Source: Brugia malayi | Taxonomy: Eukaryota; Nematoda; Chromadorea; Rhabditida; Onchocercidae | DNA length: 64,000 bases | Assembly (NCBI RefSeq): GCF_000002995.4 | Contig: NW_025062476.1 | Span: forward strand, 1,044,501 to 1,108,500 | Reading direction: 5' to 3' | In this document: positions 36,429 to 47,415 of the stretch, piece by piece | Numbering within the stretch: position 1 is the first letter of the stretch | Layout: every line of letters begins with the position of its first letter | Program-made: the position numbers and the translations under genes | Notes under the pieces: generated by a model | The model's input: only the letters and a program-made list of their open reading frames with translations | The model's database searches: none | Told to the model about the DNA's origin: nothing

Positions 36429-36790
36429 CACTTGAATTTGGTTATCACTGAATTTGATCATCACCATCATCACTTAAACATGATTTTCATCTGAATTTGA
36501 TCATCATCATTATCATTTGAACCTGATTATCATCTGGATTTATCATTATCATTATCACTTCAACTTGATTATCACCCGAATTTAATCATCACCACTATCA
36601 CTTGAACTTGATTATCACCTGAATTTGATCACCACCATTATCACTTAAACTTGATTATCATCCGAATTTAATCATCATTATCACTTGAACTTGATTATCA
36701 CCTGAATTTGATCACCATCATTATCACTTGAACTTGATTATCACCCGAATTTAATCACTATCATTATCACTTGAATTTGGTCATCGCACT
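36429..36790. repeat. 43-bp minisatellite, about 8.5 copies
   Basis: Unit CACTTGAACTTGATTATCAC plus about 23 bases. Later units alternate between CCCGAATTTAATC and CCTGAATTTGATC versions, suggesting an 86-bp dimer as the current unit of amplification. Confidence 0.9.
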
Positions 36791-37098
36791 ATCAACTTGA
36801 ATCGTTTGAATACATTCGGTCACTCAGTCATTTGTGCGACTTCATTTTTTTCTTTTTCTTTTTTTTGCATTCAAACATATTATCAATCAAATGATTCAAA
36901 ACAATTCAGAAAAAAAAAAAAAAAAAACGATCTATGTTATATATAGCATAAGTTTAAGATTAGAGATTAGAGATTGAAGGTTAAAGGTTAAAGGTTCGAT
37001 TTCTATCAAAGCATTAGCAAAGATTAAAAGTTCGAAAAAAAAGGAATTATTTTATTGATTTAGATAAAGCTTGAAAATGAAAGTGTTGCATTGTGTGA

Positions 37099-37230
37099 GC
37101 ACGGATGGCCGAGTGGTCTAAGGCGCCAGACTCAAGCAATAATGTTTATGCTTCACACGAGAATCTCAAAGTGTGTTTGGGGTGTTCTGGTATCGTTATC
37201 GATGCGTGGGTTCGAATCCCACTCCGTGCA
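37099..37230 (+). tRNA. tRNA-Leu (anticodon CAA) with 48-nt intron
   Basis: The acceptor stem GCACGGA (37099-37105) pairs with TCCGTGC (37223-37229), followed by discriminator A. The D-arm region GCCGAGTGGTCTAAGGC is typical of leucine tRNA. The anticodon stem CCAGA pairs with TCTGG at 37186-37190, with CAA at 37133-37135. The intron 37137-37184 lies at the canonical position one base 3' of the anticodon. A variable arm and the T-arm GTGGGTTCGAATCCCAC are clear. The mature length would be 84 nt before CCA addition. A TTTT Pol III terminator begins at about 37238. Confidence 0.96.
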
Positions 37231-38009
37231 CTAGTACTTTTGCATCTCTCTCTCTTTTTCGTATTAAATTTTAAAATTAAATTTAATTGTATAAAATAAG
37301 ATTTAAAAAAAAAAAAGAAAATAGTGAACAAATTGTTGAAATATTAAATAAATTTCAAATTTTTTATTTAATTAATTAACTAATTAATTAATTAATATCA
37401 ATGAATAATGTGAATGTGAACAAAATCATATTAACTTAAATTTGGTGGGGAGCAGAAAGAAGTAAATCTCAGACAAATTTGCTAATTTATATGTTTAATA
37501 AAATCAGAATAAGTCAGCATTATAGAGAATATTGCATTTCTGAGTGAACTAGAAGCATTCTAATTAGAAAAACATGGCAAAATATTTCAATATTTATTTT
37601 ATTAATGCAAGTAAACTATTATGTTCGAGAAATAATGAAATTTAGTTAATTTAATAAAGTGAAAAGAAAGTCCATGGAATATTTTTCACTCCCGAAGTAT
37701 TTGATTAACTGTTATCATCTACTATTAATATCTTATAATCAATAATTTCAGATAATTATTGCGGAAATCGATAAATCTTTCACTAAAATCATATGGTGAA
37801 AATTATAAAATGCTTTTACAGTTCTTTTCTATTTCGTACAATGAATAATTGCTTAATTTTTTTTTTTTTTTCTTTTCTACTCCTTTAAAATTAATAAAAT
37901 CATTTTGATCCTAAACCATTTTTTTTTTTTTAATTTATAAAAATTACGATTTTTACAAAATAATTCATTGTTTTGTCAGTGAAATTAGGTGAACGGACAT
38001 CCAGAAGTT
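37231..38009. other. Spacer between tRNA and small membrane protein gene
   Basis: AT-rich sequence with a TTAA-rich stretch near 37365-37400. No gene seen. Confidence 0.5.
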
Positions 38010-38685
38010 ATGTCAGCTCTTGAACCACGAAATGTTATATATACGTATGTCAGTAGTAGTATTTCACTTATTTCATTTCTCATTCATTTAAATTGATTTC
38101 AGAGTTGATAGTTATTAAATTTAAATTTTTAATTTCATCCCTTATCAATAATCTATATTACTGATCAAAATATTTTACCTTTTAATTTTGTTTCTTTCCC
38201 TTTTTTTTTTTCTTTCTAGAAAAAATGAATAATTTACTCTTTTGTTTGTTTGTTTGTTTTTTTTTTTAAATCTGAAATTCTATACCGTCAAATTTGAAAT
38301 TAAAATTTTTCAATGATATTGGAAATTTTTTTACACCAATCTATTTACATTATTAATTAATTTCATTTTTCTTTTTCTTTTTGGAAAAAAAAAATGAATA
38401 CTTTATTCTATTATTCTTTAAATCTGAAATTTTATACTGTAAAATTTGAAATTAAAAAATTTTTAGACTGGAATTGGAAATTTCTTTACACCATTTGTTA
38501 TATTCTTTGTCATTGGAACAGTTGTATCATTTGGGTTGACAATGTTACATATACCGATGACAAATATGATTATTGATTACGTACGACAACGTGAACTGAC
38601 AAAGGAAGAAAAGAAGGAAGCAAAAAGGAAAGAGAAAGAAATGGAAGAGGAAGAAGAAAGAAAGGAATCAAATAGGAAAAAGTAG
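38010..38685 (+). CDS. Small single-pass membrane protein with charged tail, 2 exons
   Basis: Not recognised. Exon 38010-38048 encodes MSALEPRNVIYTY and exon 38467-38685 continues in phase 0, giving 85 residues. Exon 2 begins TGIGNFFTPFVIFFVIGTVV, a strong transmembrane helix. It ends in a Lys/Glu-rich coiled tail (RELTKEEKKEAKRKEKEMEE). The layout resembles small ER or mitochondrial tail-charged membrane proteins, but I cannot name a family. The exon 1 donor (GT at 38049) is chosen because it is the only GT there that keeps frame. An upstream exon ending at 37988 is also possible, because an acceptor-like AAATTAG precedes an open frame. Confidence 0.6.
38219..38512 (+). repeat. Tandem duplication of the exon 2 splice region, one copy decayed
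   Basis: Positions 38219-38354 and 38383-38512 align (AAATCTGAAATT, then AAATTTGAAATTAAAA, then GAAATTTCTTTACACC). The right copy has the working acceptor TTTTTAG and exon start. In the left copy the acceptor reads TTTTTCA and the exon frame is lost. Confidence 0.8.
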
Positions 38686-40480
38686 TATAGAAGTGACAAA
38701 TGTGATAATGATAGATGTAGTGATAAGGATAAATATTAATGAGATGGATAATTTTAGTGATAAAGACAAATATTAATGAGAGTGATAATTCTAGTATTAA
38801 AGATGACACAAAAAATGGAATGATAAGATGAGTAGAAATAAATAAGAGAAATGATATTAAAATCAATGAATGAAAAAGAAATGATGGTAAAAATGATTTA
38901 CAAAAAATAAATAAATAAATAAAAATCATTTAAAATCAAATCATTTAAAAAAGTGAAATAAGAATTTGAAATATTATAATTAACAAAATTAAAGAATTAA
39001 AATTGATTTTTTGTTAGTATAGCTATTAATAAGATTCATTTCTGATTTTTTATAACACATGAAAATATTTTGATCAATTATCATTCATTGTAATTACATT
39101 TGATTACTTCATTTGAATGAGAGACATTCTGCATAGAGTTAAAATTTCACCTGAAAACCTGTAAATAATTTACATCTATAATTAGATTAATTAGTTCTAC
39201 CATTAATTCTATTTATCTCTCGCAAATTTTAAGAAACTATTAAAACATTTATCACACATAATTTAAGCTATCATAACTAATTTATTTAATCACTATATCA
39301 TTAACTTTTTCTATTATATTTCGCTAATTTTCTATTTATATTAATTAATCATTATTTTACAATGATTGAAAATTCTCAACTAAAACTTCTCAAAATACAT
39401 AAAACTAAAGGATAAAAATATTGACTGATGAATTTTGCATACAACGAAATATGTAAATTTTAAGTCGTTTACAAATGTTAACTTTGTAAATAACAAAAAC
39501 AATTGTAAATTAGCAATGATTAAAAGGCTTTAGAAAAATACTTCAGAAAGTTATCATTAATTTATTTTTAAACATTTTTTTAAAAAAATTTTTCTCACTT
39601 TTAATGTTCACTATTAAGCAGGAAAAAATACACTAAATACTGTGATTTGCTATTTCATCAAGTGCTACTCGAAGAATTATTTGAAATACTGTCATTGAGT
39701 ATGTCACTCTATCTGTCACAAATGGCAAATAAAATAGTATCAATTAAGTGACAGAAGTGATCGTTTTGTAATTGCGTATTCTTACAATAATTGAATACGC
39801 TAATAATTCTTGTAATTTTGCATAATCACAAATGAAAAAACTTCAATTTATAAAACTTAAGAAAATGTTACAATTTCAAAACACATTAATAGCGATAGAT
39901 GCAAAATAAAAAATAAAAAACTGGAAATATAAAGTAATCGATACGACTATTTTATTTTACAACTTTAATTAATCTAGCTTTTATATGTTATTAATATTTT
40001 ATATTATAATTTTGGATAATTTTAAAAGCTTCCAAAATATATTGACAAATTAAAAGGAGAATTGATTTTAATAACTGTATCCTCTTTTGCACATTGCTAA
40101 ATGTTTTTGATCAACATAAATTTGAACTTATTTGTGATTTTCCCCGGCGCTATATTAATATCATAAATTATTTGAAATATCAATTTAAAATGATAATTTT
40201 TGAGATATTGATTTTATTATTGAAATACTGATTTTAAAATATTCGAGTAATGTCATAAGAAAAAGAATCATTAGGAAGTGATCCCCAATTCTCGGGTAGT
40301 TGAAACATTTTCCTGGGACTATAGTATTAAGCAAATCAGTTCGTAGCCTTTTACTCATTAAACTTGTCACAAATCGTAACCGACAATAGAACAGAACAGA
40401 AAAAGAAAAGATCTCTTATAAAAACATTTTCGTTTTGATTTGAGACCTGGATTTTACCGCAAAAGTTCATGCTAGATTTA
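38686..40480. other. Spacer before the zinc-finger array
   Basis: Contains repeated AATAAA near 38906-38922, the likely 3' end of the preceding gene. From about 40140 (CCCCGGCGC) the sequence starts to resemble the spacer of the 5-kb repeats (46360-46450). No gene seen. Confidence 0.5.
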
Positions 40481-40499
40481 TCGAAATTAAATTTTGTGC

Positions 40500-41250
40500 T
40501 GATTAACTGACGAAAGGTTGTAACTGTCAATCAACTGACATTTAAAATCTAAAATTTCCATAATGTGCAAATAATTCAGTAGCAATATTTTTTTAAGAAA
40601 CGCAATTAGGATTATTCAATACTGTATAGATTAAACATTTTATCACCTACTGATATTTGATTCCAACTATTCATCAATTTCCATTCATGCATTTTGATTT
40701 TGTGCAATTACTTCTATCACTTGCTTGAAAACTTCTTTACCTTACTGATTCATTATTTGAGTTGCTGAATTAATTTGAAGAAAGGCAGAGATTAAAATGA
40801 AAAGAATGGTGTTTTAAACTTCTGGTTAGTTAGAATCATTATTAATTACCACTGCTTTGACCATCACCCATCCACACTAAAGTTTTCACATATTTCCTAT
40901 CAATTCATTGTGTGTTACTTTCCATTTCTGACCGATCTGACCGAGGATTATGTCTACTACAGTTCGATCGATTGTGAATTATTGCATATGTTGAGATAGA
41001 ATTGGATATGATCAATTAAAATATGAGTAAGATGGTAAACAATAGTTAAGAATAAACATCGGAAGTAAACCAATATATTTCCAGTTGTCAGTTAATTGAT
41101 GACACCATCAATATTTTATGTACCACTCAATATACAATATTTCATTAAACAAAGTAGACAGGATTATTGAATATTGCACAGATTAAATATTTCAATGACA
41201 TTTAATTCCAGCTATTCACCAGCTTCCCTTATGCAAATGTAACTCCATTT
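40500..41250 (+). repeat. Two diverged copies of the zinc-finger gene upstream region
   Basis: About 41080-41240 closely matches 46735-46935 of the repeat unit (AAACAAAGTAGACAGGATTA, then TTCCAGCTATTCACCAG). About 40500-40700 is an older copy of the same region (GGATTATTCAATACTG, then TTCCAACTATTCATCAA). The doubled upstream region suggests an earlier gene copy was lost here. Confidence 0.65.
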
Positions 41251-41451
41251 TATCAAACACACTATTAAAATTTGTCCCATCCTTTCAAACACCAAACACC
41301 GTTTCAGCTTATGTTGAAATTCTTTCTCATAATAGCAGGAACAGTGTGTGAAATGTATCTCAAAAACCAATAATTATCAAATTTAAAGTGATGCGTCTAT
41401 CCGATGAAATTCTATCAGTGATATTATTAGTGGTATGTATAACAAACCATT

Positions 41452-41604
41452 TTAAATGCATCAGAATACCATTTTTTGCGGTGTCACCCAGTGTACATGT
41501 ATTACTGAAATGGTAGAACACGCTACTGCAGCGCTTCCATCGAGTTTCAAAAGAACATTTACAGACTTCATAAACTACCAATGGTGGAGAAGAAAGCGAG
41601 AATG
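41452..41604 (+). other. Conserved short ORF upstream of zinc-finger gene, copy 0
   Basis: An open stretch containing VTQCTCITEMVEHATAALPS lies about 250 bp before the gene start. It recurs before every copy (47104, 52163, 57221, 62284; 60 codons). It may be 5' UTR, an upstream ORF, or an exon of another gene. Conservation of the whole unit makes its coding status hard to judge. Confidence 0.3.
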
Positions 41605-41718
41605 AAAGGGAAAAAATATTAAAACAACTGTTTCACCTTTGGTCTTTAATTCCAAGCAATCTGAAATAAAAAGCTTCCATTTGAGCATTTCTGTCATCTC
41701 ACAAAATTGTGTTTCACC

Positions 41719-44009
41719 ATGTTCTTCAATAAATTTATGACACCCATCACTTGGTTCAATCTTCTACTATGCATCGCTTCTGATAATGAAACTTCCAATC
41801 TACCTAATTTCGACCCTTTTTCTGGCATCTCAGATAGCCTTGATATCTTCGATTACAACAATTTTGAGCCATTGTTTAGCTCAGAATTTCCGTTGGATCC
41901 TTCGCAGTTCATTGATTTCGCTCAGTTGAGTGAAACTGAGAATATAAGAAGTGAAGAATCGAAATCTGGAACTAATCAGATCACAAATTCTCCTCATCCT
42001 GGTTTCTCCGATATCTATGGCCACACTAATTTGGAGTTATCAGATATGGGCTCATACAGGAATCTGTGGAGAGATGCTAATGAAGAATTAAAAACGAGTG
42101 ATGATAACGTGCGATATCCTTCCATTAGAAGTGAGACTTTTGTTTTAGATACATTTAAAAATAAATAAACTTCTTCTAATTTGAGTTATTTAGATGCTCA
42201 GAATGAAGTTTCTTCCTCACTTAATCTCAACAGCGATGATATTATCACATATATGCACTTACCTGGCTCACAACAAAATGCCGTTCCGATTTATTTTCAC
42301 CAGCTTACTCTTTCCTCAGATGACACTTCCAGTCAAAGTGCAACTGCTGAACAGAGCAACATCGACAATAAGTACTCAGATTACTTGAATATCCTCGATT
42401 ACAAGGAAAATACCTATAAAGAATCAGGAACAGGTAATGACACATTGCATAACAACTTTTCGTTCTAATAGTTCTTTGCTTTCATTATTCGCATGAAATT
42501 GAAGAGGTGACATTCAAACTATGACTTTGGCTTCAAAATATGAGAAGGTAAGTAAAGAACTACTTTCTACCTAAGTTATTCAAAATGCAATGTGATATTT
42601 TTATGTCAATGACATTTTTATGATTTCTCACATTATTTAAGTACCAAATGGTGTAATGGACTACTAATTGCAAAATGCTTTGACAAGAATTTTTCAGATA
42701 AGAAAAATTATACTTGTCATTACCTTGGGTGTACTGTGACCACGAAAAATTACAAAGAATATCTAACACATAAGAAAATGCACAGTCAACCTTTCACTTA
42801 TGAATGCAAAGTGTCCGGTTGTGGGCGAACATTTGACCGTGAATCATCATTTTACAATCACATACAGACGCATGAACCTCGTCCTCAGTGCAAGGATTGT
42901 GGCAAATTCCTCGTCAATAGGAATGCACTGCGAAAACATGAGTGGCTCTGCCAAAAAAAATCTCGTTAGTTTGTAAATTTAACAGAACACATATATCAAC
43001 CTGAAATGGAATACGCTTAAAATGTGCTATGATTTGTGAGCGATGAGACAAACGAAAAACTTACAAAACAAACGAAAAACTTACAATTACACTTTTTGTT
43101 CAATTATAAGTGAAGGTAATTGTACAGCTTTTTGTGATCTAAATTATTTGAAACGAGATGTGCTAACATTATTTCATAGCAACGATGTTTTTATGGTTTA
43201 TCAGAATACTTAATTAGCTGCTAAACTCCATAATAAAATATCAATTCAGACGAACGAAGGTATGAATGCCTTTACCCCGGATGTGCTATGGTCACGAAAA
43301 GTCGTAACGAATATCTAACACATAGGAAAACACACGGTCAACCTTTCATCTATGAATGCAGAGTGCCTGGTTGTGGGCGGACATTCGACCATGATTCAAC
43401 ACTTTATTATCATAAGCAAACGCATAAACCTCACCCTCAGTGCGAGCGTTGCGGCAAATTCTTCAGTAGCATGAATGTACTATTTAGACATAGGAAACTC
43501 TGCCAAATAAAATCTCGTTAGTTTGAAAATTTAACAGAATTTTAGAAGTATATGACAGTTTAAAATAGAATGCATGTACAAGAAAAAATACACAGAAAAT
43601 TTGTAGAAAAAATAGCTTCTAGTGATGTAAATTATTTGAAATGAGATGTGCTAAGGAGTGATAATCAGATTACATAATTAGTTGCCAAACATTGTAACAG
43701 AATGGCAATTGCAAAAACAAATATTATAAGAGTTTTTTAGGCGGAAAAAGCTACGAATGCCTCTATCCCGGGTGTGCTGTGATCTCAACAAGTCACAACG
43801 AATATGTGACACATAGAAAAACACACGGTTTGCCCTACATTTATGAGTGCAGAGCGCCCGGTTGTGGACGAATATTTGACCATGATTCATCATTTTACAA
43901 ACACAAGCAAACGCATGAACCTCATCCTCAGTGCGAGGATTGTGGCAAATTCTTCACCACCAGGAATGGACTGCATCAACATAAGAAGATACAGCATACA
44001 GCTAAATAA
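41719..44009 (+). CDS. Putatively secreted nine-finger C2H2 protein, copy 0 (diverged)
   Basis: Exons: 41719-42130, 42194-42433, 42698-42964, 43250-43516, 43741-44009. All introns are phase 1 and the product is 484 residues. The N-terminus (MFFNKFMTPITWFNLLLCIA) is hydrophobic. The next 115 residues are acidic, with repeated Phe/Asp/Leu clusters (DSLDIFDYNNFEPLF). Exon 2 is Ser/Asn-rich. Each of exons 3-5 encodes a C-X4-C-X12-H-X3-H finger, a second C2H2 finger with the GRTFDR-type turn, and a CX2C-X12-H-X3-C finger. The last finger of exon 5 ends H-X4-H. The start is the ATG; open frame extends four codons upstream without another ATG. The function is unknown. Fingers predict nucleic-acid binding, while the leader predicts secretion. 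It is intact, and is the likely older relative of the four 5-kb repeats downstream. Confidence 0.75.
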
Positions 44010-44228
44010 ATTCTCGTTAGTTTGCATATTTAGCAGAATTTTAACACATATGTCAGTCCGAAATAGAATGCATGTGAAATCAGTTGCGAAGCACTTGTGA
44101 CCACAGAATCACAATGCAAAATTCATTTGACGCGCTCGTTAGATGCTGCATATTTTCTTTCATAACACTTACTTAATGTGTAGTAACTGCCCATGACCTA
44201 AGAACCAACTGCTTAAAAAGGTATTGAC
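44010..44228 (+). other. 3' flank of copy 0
   Basis: Positions about 44055-44228 match the downstream flank of the other copies (GCGAAGCACTTGTGACCACAG). They stop matching abruptly at TTGAC (44224-44228), where the insertion below begins. Confidence 0.6.
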
Positions 44229-44819
44229 TGTCGTAGAAGCAAATTTTTGTCATGGAAGATTTGATAGTTAAATTATAAATTTTAGGTGAGGTTTTTGATT
44301 GCAGAGAGATTCGTTGGATGTAGGTGTAAATATGTGGGGTAACAGAGAAATACACAATTCCTTTATTAGCTGAAGTAATAGTACAATACGTTGATAGAGA
44401 ACAATTGAAATTGAACTCGTTTGATTCTTGATAAAAAATACACAAAATCTTTCAACAAAAGTGACCCTTATATAGCAATTATATCTTACATTATATGTGT
44501 TAAGATGTGGGAGTGGTTCATAATCAGACATTTTTGTACAAAGGATAAACTGTCTAGACATGATAATGAGTTAATTTAACAACAAGTTACAATGCATATC
44601 ACAAAGAAAGTGCAATGGTTTGTCTAGGCATTATGATGGATGGCTACTATAATGGTTTACAATAGACCATTAAATGATAGACGCCCATAGTATGTGAATT
44701 GATATAAAATCAAAGGTCATTTAAACGATTACGATAAATTGTAAAAGACATCAATGGATTGCTATATTAAGCATTGTTAACATTTATTTAGTGCTTCGCG
44801 AAATTAAAATTCACGATAA
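44229..44819 (-). mobile_element. 591-bp insertion with flanking TTGAC repeats, LTR-like
   Basis: Homology to the other repeat copies breaks at TTGAC (44224-44228) and resumes at TTGAC (44820-44824). This leaves a 591-bp stretch absent from the other copies and flanked by a 5-bp direct repeat. On the minus strand it has a TATATAAGGG box near 44475 and an AATAAA signal near 44365, in the order of an LTR. A sub-block 44562-44229 has TGTC and GACA ends. No reverse transcriptase frame is present, so a solo LTR or other non-autonomous insert is the best guess. Confidence 0.4.
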
Positions 44820-45100
44820 TTGACAGTGGTGACAGTGAGACTTTATTATACATTAACAAACATTGAAAATATTGGAATAGAATGCATGTGAAATGCGTTG
44901 CGAAGCACTTGTGACCACAGAGTCACAGTACAAAATTCATTTGACGCGCTCGTTAGATGTCGCATATTTTCTTTTATAACGCTTACTCGATGTGTAGTAA
45001 TTGCCCATGATCTAAGAACCAAATGCTTAAAAAGGTGTTGACGGTGGTGACAGTGATGCTTCAATATAGATCAACGAACATTGAAAATATCAACAGAGAA
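44820..45100 (+). repeat. Second copy of the 3' flank, left edge of the 5-kb array
   Basis: 44878-45060 repeats 44055-44235 (AATAGAATGCATGTGAAATG, then GCGAAGCACTTGTGACCACA). From here on the sequence follows the 5.06-kb repeat unit. Confidence 0.75.
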
Positions 45101-47415
45101 ACGAATGCTCCATTCGCTCTTCACCAAATTACTTTGTTTTTCTAATTCGTGGAAAGTATGCAGAAAAGCATATCATTTCATCCACAAAACCAAGCTGCGA
45201 TGAACTGCTAATCATTTCTTTTGGCGTTACAAAACAAGTAAAAATTTTCATTTCAGAAAATGTGACAGAATTTGAACATTCTTTGCAAGCATAAGAAAAG
45301 GAGTGTAGCAATCGGACGTTTTCGAGACATCAGAATGCAGCTACCAATTTATAATTTCATTTTGTTATTGGATATTTAATATTTTATCGTCATTTATTAT
45401 CTCATGAATATCATAAAAATGCATAAACATATAATTGACAATGAAATCTAAAATTTGAAGGCAAGCAATTAAATGCAACGCTCAATAAAGGATTTATCAT
45501 GCAAAAAGGTAACAAAAAAAAAAAAAAAAAATAATTGATAGAGTATTTTTTTAATAATAGTTTTTAACAAAAGTGGGTAACACGAGAAGATTTTAAGCAA
45601 AAAAAATGGTTTTATAAGAAAAAAAAGTAAGCTAGTTGCAATTTAGTCTAAATCTTGATGTGCAAAATAAATGGTAGATAGTGTAATGAAAGAACTTCCA
45701 TCACATCACTGTTTCATCATAGCTTTTATTACTTGCAAAAGTTAACATTTGTAAACAGTTTAAAATTTATTTCGTTGAGTGCAAAACTTGTTGAACATTC
45801 ATAAACATTAATTTAGCATTACGTATTTTAAAAAATTTGGAATGAAAAAAATTCAAATGAAAATAATGTTCAAATATATAAGAAATTGAAGTGATATAGT
45901 CTTCAGAGAATTTAATCATGATAGCTTAAAAATAATGCGTATTAAATGTCTTGATAGCTTCTTGAAATTTGTTTGGGAAGAATAGATTTAATGGAAGAAA
46001 TAATTAACCTAATTACAAGTGTAAACAATTTTAAAATTTGCAGGTGAGATTTTAACTCTATCCAGAATGTCTCGCAATTAAATGAGGTAATCAAATTAAA
46101 ATTATTGAAATATTGATTTAAAAATTTTTTATCACAAATCCAGCTATGAATTAAAAAAGTTTTGTAAGTCGCTATTACAGAATTGAATTTTAATATCAAT
46201 TTTAGCTTTAGTACCTTGCAAAATAATTTGATGATATCATATTCAGCTAATTTCAGTAGTTTTTATTAAAAATACAAAATTTAAAGTGTTGGAAAGTTTG
46301 CCATACTGAAATTTTAAAGAATTATAACATTAATTTGAACTTATTTAGGAACTTCCCTGGCGCCATGTCTTCGATAGATATTTTGGTGGCAAAATTCTTC
46401 CCCTAATAATACCATAAATTATTTGAAACATCAATTTAAAATGATAAATTAATATTGAGATGCGAAATTGAAATTTTTTAAAAACAAATCGTAGATCAAC
46501 AAAATTCTGCGACTCGCTAATACAGAATTAAATTTTTATATCAATTTTAGCTTTAGTACCTTGCAAACTCTTAATGTGAAAAAGAATTTCATATTTATGT
46601 AGAATAATGCATAAATATTAAAAAAAGTAAGGAAATGATTGGTAAATTTTTGAATCAAATAATCCAATAAAATATTAGTAGCAATATTGCCAATAGACAA
46701 TACTCATGGAGGCAGTAAACAGGCTAATATATTTCCAGTTGTTAGTTAATTGATGTCACCAAAATTTAAAACCTAAAATTTTTACAATAGTGCAAATAAT
46801 TCATTCAATATTTTATTTACCACTCAACATACAATACTTTATTAAACAAAGTAGACAGGATTATTGAATATTGCACAGATTAAATATTTCAATGACATTT
46901 AATTCCAGCTATTCACCAGTTTCCTTTATGCAAATGTTACTCCATTTTATCAACCAAACTTTTTTTTTTTTTTGAAATATTGAAATTTTTTTTATAATAG
47001 TAGGAATAGTTATGGATGTATGTCAATAAGCAATATTTATCAAATTTCAAGTGATCCAATGAAGTTCTATCAGTGATATTATTAGTGGTATGTATTTTAT
47101 TAAATGCATCAAAATCCCATATCTCACGATGTCACCCAGTGTACATGTATTACTGAAATGGTAGAACACGCTACTGCAGCGCTTCCTTCGAGTTTCAAAA
47201 GAGCATTTATAAACTTTATAAACCACAAATGGTGGAGAGGAAAGCAGAATGAAAGAGAAAAAATATTAAAAACAATGAGGATTTGAAACTGTTTCACATT
47301 TGGTGTTTAACTTTTCACAACGATTAAAAACCTTTGATCTTTAAATCCAAGCAATCTGAAATAAAAAGCTTCCATTTGAGCATTTCTGTCATCTCACAAA
47401 ATTGTGTGCTTCACC
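45101..47415 (+). other. Spacer and upstream region of copy 1
   Basis: Shared by all units. It holds the possible alternative terminal exon (45164-45294), AATAAA at 45483, and an 18-base A run at 45514. A T run near 46962 and the conserved short ORF at 47104 follow. A TATA-like AATAAAAAG near 47360 lies about 50 bp before the start codon. No other gene seen. Confidence 0.55.
45164..45294 (+). other. Possible alternative terminal exon of the zinc-finger genes
   Basis: An open frame follows GTATGCAG and runs to TAA at 45292-45294, encoding SSTKPSCDELLIISFGVTKQ and a tail ending EFEHSLQA. It starts in phase 1, the phase of the cryptic donor C|GTTAGT that overlaps the stop of several finger exons. 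AATAAA follows about 190 bp later. The same block recurs in each unit (about 50222, 55280, 60343). Whether it is spliced is unknown. Confidence 0.25.

Noticed and set aside
36429..36790. Regular 43-bp repeats considered as a CRISPR array
   Set aside because: No unique spacers; it is a simple tandem minisatellite in eukaryotic DNA.
38570..38929. 119-codon minus-strand frame rich in Ser, Leu and Phe
   Set aside because: Antisense of the Lys/Glu-rich tail exon and its 3' UTR, so the hydrophobic appearance is an artefact.
44268..44561. Minus-strand frame in the 591-bp insertion, considered as a retrotransposon protein
   Set aside because: No reverse transcriptase, integrase or gag motifs; better explained as LTR-like noncoding sequence.
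45942..46199. 85-codon minus-strand frame repeated in every 5-kb unit
   Set aside because: Repeated only because the whole unit is repeated; hydrophobic, AT-driven composition and no homologous motif.
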